Shown piece after piece: positions 52,214-61,412 of a stretch of DNA of 64,000 nucleotides (its first letter is position 1; every line of letters begins with the position of its first letter). The notes below the pieces were generated by a model. The model was given only the letters and a program-made list of their open reading frames with translations, was not told where the DNA came from and searched no databases. Origin of the DNA: Aquipuribacter sp. SD81. GTDB lineage: Bacteria > Actinomycetota > Actinomycetes > Actinomycetales > JBBAYJ01. The translations under genes and the position numbers were made by a program. Where the stretch lies: positions 90,813-154,812 of the forward strand of contig NZ_JBBAYJ010000007.1 of the NCBI RefSeq assembly GCF_037153975.1, in the 5' to 3' direction.

Positions 52214-55200
52214 ATGGTCCGTCGAGGTCTTTCCCTCCTGGTAGGGCTCCTCGTGCTCGCGCTTCTGCCCCTGGTGGCTGCCCCCGCGGGCGCCGTCCAG
52301 GCCCGCCACGACGGTGTGGTGGCCGGCACCCCCTCCAACCAGACGCCTCACGTCCTGGACGGCGAGGTGTACGCCGTCGCCGTCGTCGGCGACGTCGTGG
52401 TCCTCGGAGGCCGCTTCACTCAGGCCCGTAACTTCGCCGAGGGCTCGCCGGTGGTGGCCCGGCACAACCTGCTGTCGTTCGATCGGAGGACGGGCGAGCT
52501 CATACCGTCCTTCGCCCCCGTGCTGGACGACGTCGTGCGCACTCTCGCGCCGGCCGCGGACGGCACCTCGGTGTACGTCGGCGGGCAGTTCGGCACCATC
52601 GACGGGGCCAACCGCTTCAAGCTCGCACGGCTGGACGTGCGCACCGGGGCTCCCGTTCGTGGCTTCAACCCGCGGATCATCGACGCGGCGGTCATGGACG
52701 TGGCCCGCAACGGGAACCGGCTCGTCGTCGCCGGCAAGTTCTCCCGGGTCGGCCAGGACGCGCGGCAGTACCTCGCGATGCTCGACGCGGAGACGGGCGC
52801 CGTCATGCCGGACCTCGACCTGCCGGTGTCCGGGGCGGTCTGGAACGGCACGCCCTTCGTGTACAAGGTCGACATCACGCCGGACGGCAGCCGTCTCGTC
52901 ATGATCGGCAACTTCCGGTCCGTCGGCGGCCAGACCCGTGTGCAGGTCGCCCAGGTCGACCTCACGACGTCACCGGCGACCCTCACCTCGTGGGCCACGA
53001 ACCGCTTCAACATCAAGTGCGGTTCCTCGAGCAACACGCAGTTCGACGTGCGCGACGTCGACATCTCCCCGGACGGCCGTTACTTCGTCATCGGCGCGAC
53101 CGGTGGCCACACCGCCAGCGGCGCCCTGTGCGACGCGGTCTCGCGGTGGGAGGTGGACCGCAGCGGGTCGAACCAGGAGCCGACCTGGTTCAACCTGACG
53201 GGCGGCGACAGCGTCTACTCGGTCGCCGCCACCGACGCGGCCGTCTACGCGGGCGGTCACATGCGCTGGTTCAACAACCCTGTCTACGTGCAGTCCTACA
53301 AGGGTCCCGGTGCCGTCGACCGTGAGGGCATCGCCGCCCTCGACCCGGTCAACGGCGTCCCTCTCGCATGGAACCCCGGACGTGACCGGGGGCAGGCCGT
53401 GTGGGACCTCGTCGCCACGCCCGACGGCCTGTACGTGGCGAGCGACACGGACCGCATCGCCCGGTACCTCTACCGCGGTCGGATCGCCTTCTTCCCGACT
53501 GCAGGCGGTGCTCCTGTCCCGCAGCCGCGAGCTCCGGGGCTGCCCGTCGACGTGCACCTCGTGTCCCCGTCCGGGTCCACGGACCGGCTCGTCCGCAGGA
53601 GCGGCTTCACGGGCACGACCGTCCAGTCTGCCCAGCAGGTGGCGGAAGCCGGGACCGGCTGGGCGGGCGTGCGTGCCGCATTCGTTGCAGACGGTCGCCT
53701 GTACTCCTTCATGTCGAACGGCGTCCTGACGCGCCGAACGGTCTCGGCCGCCTCCTACGGCGCTCCGGAGACCGTCGAGCTCAACGGGCTGACGGCCTTC
53801 GCCACCGACATGCAGAGCGCCACGTCCGCGTTCTACGACGAGGGCCGCATGTACTACACGCTGTCCGGCTCGAACGCGCTCTACATGCGCTACCTCTCGG
53901 TCGAGAGCGGCATCGTCGGCGCCACCCGGTTCCAGGTCGTCGGCGGCCTCAGCGGCCTCGACTGGCGCAACGTGCGTGGCGCCTTCCTCGCCGGCGGCTC
54001 GCTCTACTGGGCGCACGGGAGCACGGGGGCGCTGTCACGCGTCACCTGGGGCGACCGAGCACCCGTCAACGGCACGAACACCGTCGTGAGCAGCCCGGCG
54101 AGCACCGGGGTGGACTGGCGCGCACAGACGCTCTTCGCGCGAGCCGCGGCCCCCTCGCCGGCTGTGACGGCTGCGTCGGAGTGCGTCGGCACGCGCTGCA
54201 GCCTGCACGCCGAGATCGCCCCCGTCGCGGGCGTGGAGGTCGCGACCGTCACCTGGACCCTCGGGGACGGCGCAACGGCGACCGGGACGGACGTGGAGCA
54301 CGTCTACGCTCCCGGCTCGTGGACGGCCACCGTCAGCGTCCGCAGCACCGACGGCATGACCGCCTCGTCGACCGTCGCAGTCGCCGTCAGCAACGCCGCG
54401 CCCACCGCCGAGGCGACCGTCAGCTGCGCGGGGATGGAGTGCACCTTCGACGGGTCGGCGTCCGGCGATCCGGACGGCACGGTGCAGGCGTGGACGTGGG
54501 ACCTCGGCGACGGTACGTCGGTCACGGGGGCCACTGTCACCCGCACGTACGCGACGCCGGGCCCGCGCACCGTCCGACTCACCGTCACCGACGACCGGGG
54601 TGCCACGAGCGTCAAGGACGTGGTGGCCGAGCCGGCACGGTCCGGCGTGGCGATGGTCGCTGTCAGCAGCAGCCCCTCGACCACGACCACGCGCTCGTGG
54701 ACGGTCGCCCTGCCGGCCGGGACCCAGCCCGGTGACACCCTGCTCCTCTTCTGGAGCGGCAACGCCGCCGCAGGGGCCAGCGCTCCGGCTGGCTGGACCG
54801 CCCAGGGTGCTGCGACTACGGCCGGCAGCGGAACTGCCGTGTGGTCGACCGTCGTGCAGGCGGGGGCGGACTCCACGGTCACCGTCACGTCGCCGACCCT
54901 GATGCGGGCCGACCTCGTCGTCGCCGCGTACCGCGGCGCGGCGGTGGTCCCCGGCGGGGCCGTCGTCGCCAGCGAGACCGAGACGGTCGCCGGCCATGTC
55001 ACGCCGCAGGTGCCCGTCACCGTCCCCGGCAGCTGGCTGGTCAGCTACTGGGCGGACAAGTCCGCCTCGACGACGTCGTGGGCGGCACCGACCGGCCTGG
55101 TGCAGCGTCACCAGTGGGCAGGCTCCGGCAGCGGCCACGTCTCCGAGCTGCTGGCCGACTCCGGTGGCCCCGTGCCCGTCGGGACCGCCGGTGGCCTGAC

Positions 55201-55267
55201 GGCCGTGGCCGACTCCGCGCAGCGCAACGCGACGATGGCGAGCGTCGTCCTGGCACCGGCGCCCTGA
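52214..55267 (+). CDS. Large secreted PKD-domain surface protein, paralogue 2
   Basis: A 1017-residue exported protein, homologous along most of its length to the preceding gene: HVLDGEVYAVAVVGDVVVLG, VYVGGQFGTIDGANRFKLAR, DSVYSVAATDAAVYAGGHMR and the C-terminal LVVAAYRGAAVVPGG. It lacks the malectin-like insert and has two PKD domains, the first degenerate. The signal is at residues 1-27. ATG 52214 has AAGGAG upstream, 86 bases after paralogue 1, so the two are probably cotranscribed after a tandem duplication. It ends at a strong hairpin. Confidence 0.85.
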   Translation: MVRRGLSLLVGLLVLALLPLVAAPAGAVQARHDGVVAGTPSNQTPHVLDGEVYAVAVVGDVVVLGGRFTQARNFAEGSPVVARHNLLSFDRRTGELIPSFAPVLDDVVRTLAPAADGTSVYVGGQFGTIDGANRFKLARLDVRTGAPVRGFNPRIIDAAVMDVARNGNRLVVAGKFSRVGQDARQYLAMLDAETGAVMPDLDLPVSGAVWNGTPFVYKVDITPDGSRLVMIGNFRSVGGQTRVQVAQVDLTTSPATLTSWATNRFNIKCGSSSNTQFDVRDVDISPDGRYFVIGATGGHTASGALCDAVSRWEVDRSGSNQEPTWFNLTGGDSVYSVAATDAAVYAGGHMRWFNNPVYVQSYKGPGAVDREGIAALDPVNGVPLAWNPGRDRGQAVWDLVATPDGLYVASDTDRIARYLYRGRIAFFPTAGGAPVPQPRAPGLPVDVHLVSPSGSTDRLVRRSGFTGTTVQSAQQVAEAGTGWAGVRAAFVADGRLYSFMSNGVLTRRTVSAASYGAPETVELNGLTAFATDMQSATSAFYDEGRMYYTLSGSNALYMRYLSVESGIVGATRFQVVGGLSGLDWRNVRGAFLAGGSLYWAHGSTGALSRVTWGDRAPVNGTNTVVSSPASTGVDWRAQTLFARAAAPSPAVTAASECVGTRCSLHAEIAPVAGVEVATVTWTLGDGATATGTDVEHVYAPGSWTATVSVRSTDGMTASSTVAVAVSNAAPTAEATVSCAGMECTFDGSASGDPDGTVQAWTWDLGDGTSVTGATVTRTYATPGPRTVRLTVTDDRGATSVKDVVAEPARSGVAMVAVSSSPSTTTTRSWTVALPAGTQPGDTLLLFWSGNAAAGASAPAGWTAQGAATTAGSGTAVWSTVVQAGADSTVTVTSPTLMRADLVVAAYRGAAVVPGGAVVASETETVAGHVTPQVPVTVPGSWLVSYWADKSASTTSWAAPTGLVQRHQWAGSGSGHVSELLADSGGPVPVGTAGGLTAVADSAQRNATMASVVLAPAP

Positions 55268-55273
55268 GAACGA

Positions 55274-55303
55274 GAGGGCGGCGGCCGACCGGTCGCCGCC
55301 CTC
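55274..55303. terminator. Hairpin terminator after the PKD tandem
   Basis: A perfect 10-bp stem (55274-55283 with 55294-55303) and a GC-rich 10-base loop lie between convergent genes. Confidence 0.7.
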
Positions 55304-55320
55304 TGGTCGCTGGAGCCGCG

Positions 55321-56034
55321 TCAGTCCCCGACGGTGAGGGTGAGGCCGTTCCCGTCGACCTCGACGGAGAACTCGACGACGTCGGTCAGACCGACGGCGT
55401 ACGTCACGGTCCCGTCGAGGTAGCGGGCGAAGCGCACTTCGCGTATCAGGTCCTGCTCGGGCAGGAGCTCGACCGCGACGTCCGGAGCGAGCCCCTCGTC
55501 AGCGTTCGGGTCCGCCGCCTCGAGGACGACCTCCAGCACCGCCTCGCCCTCGACGAGGACCGGCTCCCCCTCGATACGGACCGCGTCGACGTATCTCACG
55601 GAGTAGCCGGGTGCTCCGCCGCTCGTCTCGACACGCAGCGACTCCGCATCTCCCGCGGTCGAGACCTGAACGGCGAGCAGGCGGACGGGCTCCTGCGGCG
55701 GGGAGCTCGTGCGTGCTGCGGTCGAGAGCGCCTCGGGGGCGGTCGTGGCGCCGGACGTGCCGCTCGTGGTGCCGGTGGCGTCGGCCGGCGACGGGTCGCT
55801 CGGGGCGCCGGTGACGGCGGTCGGCGGCTGCGACGTCTCGTCGACGGCTTCCGTACCCGCGTCTGCGGCGGTCGTGGCGGTGGCATCCGACGGCGCAGGG
55901 TCCGGAAGGGCGTCCGTCGGCGGACCCGACCGATCAGCCGCGGCGGGCTCGTCCGGGGTGCTGCAGCCTGACGACGTCCACACGACCGCAGCCGCGGCGA
56001 CAGCGCCGACGGCTCTCCAACCTCGTGTCCTCAT
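55321..56034 (-). CDS. AMIN-like domain lipoprotein
   Basis: A 237-residue lipoprotein. The lipobox TSSGC is at residues 20-24, followed by an Asp/Thr/Pro-rich spacer to about residue 115. The C-terminal domain (VRLLAVQVSTAGDAESLRVE; PGYSVRYVDAVRIEGEPVLV; EVRFARYLDGTVTYAVGLTD) matches the AMIN-like domain of actinobacterial envelope proteins, which probably binds cell-wall glycan. The ATG has GGGAGG upstream. It converges on the PKD tandem and is followed on its strand by the hairpin at 55274. Confidence 0.8.
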   Translation of the reverse strand: MRTRGWRAVGAVAAAAVVWTSSGCSTPDEPAAADRSGPPTDALPDPAPSDATATTAADAGTEAVDETSQPPTAVTGAPSDPSPADATGTTSGTSGATTAPEALSTAARTSSPPQEPVRLLAVQVSTAGDAESLRVETSGGAPGYSVRYVDAVRIEGEPVLVEGEAVLEVVLEAADPNADEGLAPDVAVELLPEQDLIREVRFARYLDGTVTYAVGLTDVVEFSVEVDGNGLTLTVGD

Positions 56035-56179
56035 GGCGCGCCTCCCACTGCCTGTCCTTCGAGGGTATGGGCGTCAGCGGGTCGCGTCCGGCGAACCGGG
56101 AGACGCGGTGTCGTGCAGCGATCGAGGTCACGCACCCGGGCCCGGGACCCGGCGTCACGTCGGAGGAGGAGGCGGGGGG

Positions 56180-57581
56180 TCAGGCCCCGGTGGCGGGCCC
56201 GAGCCACCCGCCGGCGCGCAGGTGGGACAGGACGGCAGACACGGCCTGCTCGCGCGTGAGGTGCGTCGTGTCGACGACGACGTCCGCGTCGGTCGGCACC
56301 TCGTACGGCGAGCTGACCCCCGTGAAGTCCGGCACCTCGCCGCGGCGCGCCCGGGCGTAGAGCCCCTTGAGGTCCCTCCGCTCGCACTCCTCGATCGGGG
56401 TGCTCACGTGCACGAGCACGAGGTCCGCGACCTCCTCGACCATGCGCCGCACCTCGCGACGGGTCCTGTCGAAGGGGGCGATGGGTGAGCAGACGGCCAC
56501 CCCGCCCTGCTGCGCCACGCGGGCGGCCACCCAGCCGATCCGTCGCACGTTCCGCTCCCGGGAGGCCGGGTCGAAGCCGAGACCGGCCGACAGGAGCCGG
56601 CGGACCACGTCGCCGTCGAGCAGCGTCACCTCGCGGTCGTGCTGCACGAGCAGCGCCGTCGTGAGGTCCCGTGCCACTGTCGACTTCCCCGAGCCGGACA
56701 GGCCGGTGAAGAGGACGACCAGCCCCCGCGAGTCGCGCGGAGGTCGCCAGCGCCTCAGGTGCACGAGCGCCCGACCGAGAGGCTCGACCGCGACAGCACG
56801 TCCCGCCTCGAGGTCCTGGGACACCCTCAGCCACGCGCCGTCGTGGTCCCGAGCGCCGAGCACGAGAGCGACGCGTGTCGAGAGCAGGCGGCCCACGCGC
56901 TCCGCGACGCCGGCGTCGGCGCTGTCGTCGCGCAGGTGCAGCGGTATGACGGCCACCTCGGGGCGGTCCAGGGCGAGGTCGTGGGCGAGGTCCCGCGCCA
57001 CGCGCCAGGCCACGACTGCCGGGAGGTCGCGGCGTCGGCTGCCGCCCTCCGGCACGAGCACGAGGGGCCGCGCTCCGGCGGAGGCCGCCCAGGCACGCAG
57101 GACCTCGCGGTCGGCCGCCAGGGGGGGGACGGGTGAGCAGCAGGATGTCCCTGTCGTTGCCCTGGGCCACGCGACCGCGCTCGTCCAGGCGGACACGGAG
57201 GTCGGCGAGCGATCCGCTCTCGCGCGTGCGCAGCCGTTCGGGCCGGCCCCGGAGAAGGACGGGTCCGACCCCGCCGGGGGGTTCGGCGGCCGACTCGCCC
57301 TCGACGAGCACGAGGGCCGTCAGGCGCGCCAGGGGTGTGGCCTCCTCGTCCCGAAGCACCAGCGAACCGGCGTGCAGTGCCTGCTGGGCGTCCTGCCGGG
57401 CGATTCGCACCACGACGCCGGTGCCGGTGTCGGCCACGTCGGGTGTCGGTGGTCGGTACCCGGCGCCGAGCACCGTGCCGTTCGGCAGGACCCCCGCGAG
57501 CACGAGCTCCAGGTCGCAGGCCTCGGCCGTCTCGAGCGGGTGGTCGGGCGGGGCAACCTGCACGGGTGGGAGGGAGGCCAT
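56180..57581 (-). CDS. cysC: Adenylyl-sulfate kinase with N-terminal ATP-sulfurylase-like region, frameshifted at a C8 tract
   Basis: The 3' part encodes a complete APS kinase, which phosphorylates APS to PAPS: P-loop LFTGLSGSGKSTVARDL, DGDVVRRLLSAGLGF, ERNVRRIGWVAARVAQQGGV and LKGLYARARRGEVPDFTGVS. The 5' part starts at ATG 57581 with AGGAG upstream and encodes about 150 residues resembling the N-terminal region of ATP sulfurylases (VLRDEEATPLARLTALVLVE; RLDERGRVAQGNDRDILLLT). The halves are in different frames and meet at eight consecutive Cs (57121-57128). Seven Cs would restore one 465-residue protein. In that arrangement the central sulfurylase domain lacks recognisable catalytic motifs. 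It may be a sequencing error, a real mutation or a slippage switch. The kinase part alone could start near 57196. Confidence 0.8.
57121..57128 (-). repeat. Homopolymeric C8 tract at the frameshift
   Basis: Eight consecutive Gs on the plus strand, Cs on the coding strand, lie exactly where the two open frames of the APS-kinase fusion meet. Confidence 0.9.
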
Positions 57582-57709
57582 CCGTTCTCCTGTCAGTGGT
57601 CGCTGGGACGATAGCCGCCTCGTGACCGTCCGTCCGGCGGCCCACCGCACTCGACCTATCCTTGACCGTCCCCGTCCGGGGCCCAGAGTCCCTACCCGCC
57701 GCAGGAGCC

Positions 57710-60700
57710 ATGTCCCTCACCGGCCTGCTGCCGGTCCTCACCGAGGACCCCGCCGTCACCGACCTGCTCGCCCTCGCCGACCCCGCGCGCGACGAGGACG
57801 CGGGCGCCGTCGACCTCACGTGCGCCGAGGGCCTCCGCGCCCCGCTGCTCGCGGCCCTCACCGCCCACCGCCCGCTGCTCGTCGTCACCTCGACCGCGCG
57901 CGAGGCCGACGACACGGTCCGGGCGCTCCGCAGCTTCCTCGCCCCGGACGCGGGCGACGCCGTCGTCGGCTTCCCCGCGTGGGAGACGCTGCCGCACGAG
58001 CGCCTCAGCCCCCGCAGCGACACCGTCGCCGAGCGGCTGCAGGTGCTGCGCCGCCTCGCCCACCCGGGCGAGCACCCGGTGCGCGTGGTCGTCGCGCCCG
58101 TCCGCTCCCTCATGCAGCCCTTCGCCGACGGCCTCGGCGACCTGCCCGAGACCCGCCTGCGCCCGGGCGACCGGGTCGAGCTCGACGACCTCGTGCGCGG
58201 CCTCGTCTCCGCGGCCTACCACCGCGTCGACATGGTGGAGCGGCGCGGCGAGGTCGCCGTCCGCGGCGGCATCGTCGACGTGTTCCCGCCGACCGCCCCC
58301 CACCCCGTCCGGGTCGAGCTGTGGGGCGACGAGGTCGAGGAGCTGCGCGAGTTCTCCGTCGCCGACCAGCGCAGCCTCGGCACGGTCACCGAGCTCGTGG
58401 CCCCGCCGTGCCGGGAGCTGCTGCTCACCGACTCCGTCCGCGCCCGCGCCGCCGAGCTCGCGCAGCGCCTGCCCGGCGCCGCCGAGATGCTCGAGCGGCT
58501 CGCCGAAGGCGCGGCCGTCGAGGGCATGGAGGCCTTCGTCCCGGTCCTCGTCGACCGCATGACGACGCTGCTCGACGCCGTCCCGCGCGGCACGCTCGTC
58601 GTCACGGTCGAGCCCGCGCGCGTCGACGGCCGCGCCGCCGACCTCATCACCACGGGGGAGGAGTTCCTCGAGGCCGCGTGGTCCAACGCGAGCGCCGGCG
58701 GCACGAGCCCGCTCGACCTGCGTGACAGCGGCCTCACCACCGGCGCCTTCCGCACCCTCGACGACCTGCGCGAGCACGCGACCTCCCTCGGCCTGCCGTG
58801 GTGGAGCGCCACGACCCTCACCGCCGACGCCGAGGTGCGCGACGCCCGCTCCGCGCAGCTCGTCGCCGTCGGCGGCCGCGACGTCCGCGGCTACCGCGGC
58901 GACCTCGAGGCGGCCGCCGCCGACCTCGCCGAGCACGTCCGCGACGGCTGGCGCCTGGTCGCCGTCACCGAGGGCCACGGCCCCGCCGAGCACCTCGTCG
59001 GCGTCCTCGGCCGCGCCGACGTCCCCGCCCGGCTCGTCGACTCCCTCGACGCCCCGCCCGAGCCGGGCGTCGTCCACGTGACGTGCGCGGAGGTCCTCCA
59101 CGGCTTCGTCAGCGAGGAGCTGCGCGCGGCCCTTCTCACCGAGAGCGACCTCGCCGGGCAGCGCACGAGCACCCGCGACATGCGGAAGATGCCGTCGCGG
59201 CGCCGCAACGCCGTCGACCCGCTCACGCTGCGCCCCGGCGACCACGTCGTCCACGAGCAGCACGGCATCGGCCGCTTCGTCGAGATGACCCAGCGCACGG
59301 TCCAGGGCGCGACCCGGGAGTACCTCGTCCTGGAGTACGCGCCGAGCAAGCGCAACCAGCCCGGTGACCGCGTGTACGTCCCGACCGACGCGCTGGACCA
59401 GGTGAGCCGCTACGTCGGCGGCGAGACGCCCGCCCTGTCGAAGATGGGCGGCGCGGACTGGCAGAAGGCGAAGGGCCGGGCCCGCAAGGCCGTCAAGCAG
59501 ATCGCGGGCGAGCTCATCCAGCTGTACAGCGCGCGCATGGCGAGCCGCGGCCACGCCTTCGGCGCCGACACCGTGTGGCAGCGCGAGCTCGAGGACGCCT
59601 TCCCGTACGCCGAGACCCCCGACCAGCTCGCGAGCATCGACGAGGTCAAGGCCGACATGGAGAAGACGGTCCCCATGGACCGCCTCGTGTGCGGCGACGT
59701 CGGCTACGGCAAGACCGAGATCGCCCTGCGGGCGGCGTTCAAGGCCGTCATGGACGGCAAGCAGGTCGCGGTCCTCGTGCCGACCACGCTGCTCGTGCAG
59801 CAGCACCTGTCGACGTTCTCCGAGCGCTACGCCGGCTACCCGGTCGTGGTCCGCGCGCTGTCCCGCTTCTCGACCGAGGCCGAGGCGAAGGCGGTCGTCG
59901 AGGGCGTCGCCGACGGCACCGTCGACGTCGTCATCGGCACGCACCGGCTGCTGGGCGGCTCCGTCCGCTTCAAGGACCTCGGCCTCGTCGTCATCGACGA
60001 GGAGCAGCGCTTCGGCGTCGAGCACAAGGAGCAGCTGAAGAAGCTCCGGACCAACGTCGACGTGCTCGCGATGTCCGCGACGCCCATCCCGCGCACCTTG
60101 GAGATGGCCGTCACCGGCATCCGCGAGATGTCGACGCTCGCCACCCCGCCGGAGGAGCGGCACCCGATCCTCACGTACGTCGGCCCGCAGGACGACCGCC
60201 AGGTCGGCGCCGCCGTCCGCCGCGAGCTGCTGCGCGAGGGCCAGGTCTTCTACATCCACAACCGGGTGCAGGACATCGACCGGGTCGCGGCGCACCTCGG
60301 CTCGCTCGTGCCGGAGGCCCGCATCCGCGTCGCCCACGGGCAGATGGCCGAGAGCGAGCTCGAGCAGACCGTCGTCGACTTCTGGGAGCGCCGCTTCGAC
60401 GTCCTCGTCTGCACGACGATCGTCGAGACGGGCCTCGACATCGCCAACGCCAACACCCTCATCGTCGACCGCGCCGAGAAGTTCGGCCTGTCGCAGCTGC
60501 ACCAGCTGCGCGGGCGCGTCGGCCGCGGCCGGGAGCGCGCGTACGCGTACTTCATGTGGAGCCCCGGCGCCACGCTCACCGACACCGCCCACGACCGGCT
60601 GTCCACCATCGCCGCCAACACCGAGCTCGGCGCGGGCATGCAGGTGGCGATGAAGGACCTCGAGATCCGCGGGGCCGGCAACCTGCTCGGCGCGGAGCAG

Positions 60701-61405
60701 TCCGGCCACATCGAGGGCGTCGGCTTCGACCTGTACCTGCGGATGGTCGCCGAGGCCGTCACCGACTACCGACGCACCCTCGACGGCGACGACGCGGAGG
60801 AGGCGGTCGACACGACCCTCGACCTCCCGGTCGACGCCTACCTGCCGCACGACTACGTGCCGGCGGAGCGGCTCCGGCTCGAGGCGTACCGCCGGCTCGC
60901 GGCGGCCACGGCCGACGGCGACGTCGACGAGGTGGCGGCCGACCTGCGCGACCGCTTCGGTGCCGACCCGGAGGGTCGCCTGCCCGCACCGGTCGAGGCG
61001 CTGCTCGCCGTGGCGAGGCTGCGGGTGTTCCTGCGCCGCTACCGCCTCGGCGACGTGAGCGTGCAGGGGAAGTACCTGCGCCTGGCCCCGGTCGAGCTGC
61101 CGGAGTCCGGGCGGCTGCGCCTGGAGCGGCTGTACCCGCGCACCATCGTCAAGCCGCAGGTCAGTACCATCCTCGTGCCCCTGCCGGGGGCGACCCCCGG
61201 CCGGCCGGCCGCGGGAGCGGCCTCGGCGGACGGCACGCACCTGCTCGGCTGGGTCCGCGACCTCGTGACCGCGGTCCTGCCCGAGCCGGCGCCGCTGCCG
61301 GACACGGACGCGACCGGCGCCGCGGGGGCGGGCACGAGCAGCAGCACCGACGACAGCGCCGCGGACAGCCGGCGCGTGGCCTTCTCGGCCGCAGCGAAGG
61401 GATGA
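57710..61405 (+). CDS. mfd: Transcription-repair coupling factor
   Basis: A 1231-residue Mfd, which removes RNA polymerase stalled at DNA lesions and recruits UvrA. The UvrB-like N-terminus holds FPAWETLPHERLSPRSDTVA and RGGIVDVFPPTAPHPVRVEL. The polymerase-interacting domain starts DHVVHEQHGIGRFVEMTQRT. The translocase has Walker A GDVGYGKTEIALRAAF near residue 660, VVIDEEQRFGVEHKEQLKKL near 760 and SATPIPRTLEMAVTGIREMS, followed by ETGLDIANANTLIVDRAEKF and QLHQLRGRVGRG. ATG 57710 has AGGAG upstream. A TATCCT box at 57657-57662 could be its -10. It is a housekeeping gene at the edge of the accessory region. Confidence 0.97.
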   Translation: MSLTGLLPVLTEDPAVTDLLALADPARDEDAGAVDLTCAEGLRAPLLAALTAHRPLLVVTSTAREADDTVRALRSFLAPDAGDAVVGFPAWETLPHERLSPRSDTVAERLQVLRRLAHPGEHPVRVVVAPVRSLMQPFADGLGDLPETRLRPGDRVELDDLVRGLVSAAYHRVDMVERRGEVAVRGGIVDVFPPTAPHPVRVELWGDEVEELREFSVADQRSLGTVTELVAPPCRELLLTDSVRARAAELAQRLPGAAEMLERLAEGAAVEGMEAFVPVLVDRMTTLLDAVPRGTLVVTVEPARVDGRAADLITTGEEFLEAAWSNASAGGTSPLDLRDSGLTTGAFRTLDDLREHATSLGLPWWSATTLTADAEVRDARSAQLVAVGGRDVRGYRGDLEAAAADLAEHVRDGWRLVAVTEGHGPAEHLVGVLGRADVPARLVDSLDAPPEPGVVHVTCAEVLHGFVSEELRAALLTESDLAGQRTSTRDMRKMPSRRRNAVDPLTLRPGDHVVHEQHGIGRFVEMTQRTVQGATREYLVLEYAPSKRNQPGDRVYVPTDALDQVSRYVGGETPALSKMGGADWQKAKGRARKAVKQIAGELIQLYSARMASRGHAFGADTVWQRELEDAFPYAETPDQLASIDEVKADMEKTVPMDRLVCGDVGYGKTEIALRAAFKAVMDGKQVAVLVPTTLLVQQHLSTFSERYAGYPVVVRALSRFSTEAEAKAVVEGVADGTVDVVIGTHRLLGGSVRFKDLGLVVIDEEQRFGVEHKEQLKKLRTNVDVLAMSATPIPRTLEMAVTGIREMSTLATPPEERHPILTYVGPQDDRQVGAAVRRELLREGQVFYIHNRVQDIDRVAAHLGSLVPEARIRVAHGQMAESELEQTVVDFWERRFDVLVCTTIVETGLDIANANTLIVDRAEKFGLSQLHQLRGRVGRGRERAYAYFMWSPGATLTDTAHDRLSTIAANTELGAGMQVAMKDLEIRGAGNLLGAEQSGHIEGVGFDLYLRMVAEAVTDYRRTLDGDDAEEAVDTTLDLPVDAYLPHDYVPAERLRLEAYRRLAAATADGDVDEVAADLRDRFGADPEGRLPAPVEALLAVARLRVFLRRYRLGDVSVQGKYLRLAPVELPESGRLRLERLYPRTIVKPQVSTILVPLPGATPGRPAAGAASADGTHLLGWVRDLVTAVLPEPAPLPDTDATGAAGAGTSSSTDDSAADSRRVAFSAAAKG

Positions 61406-61412
61406 CCGCCCC

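Noticed and set aside
57133..58725. Plus-strand frame running from the APS-kinase gene into mfd
   Set aside because: It crosses two well-supported genes in the wrong frame and is Arg/Pro-rich low-complexity sequence.
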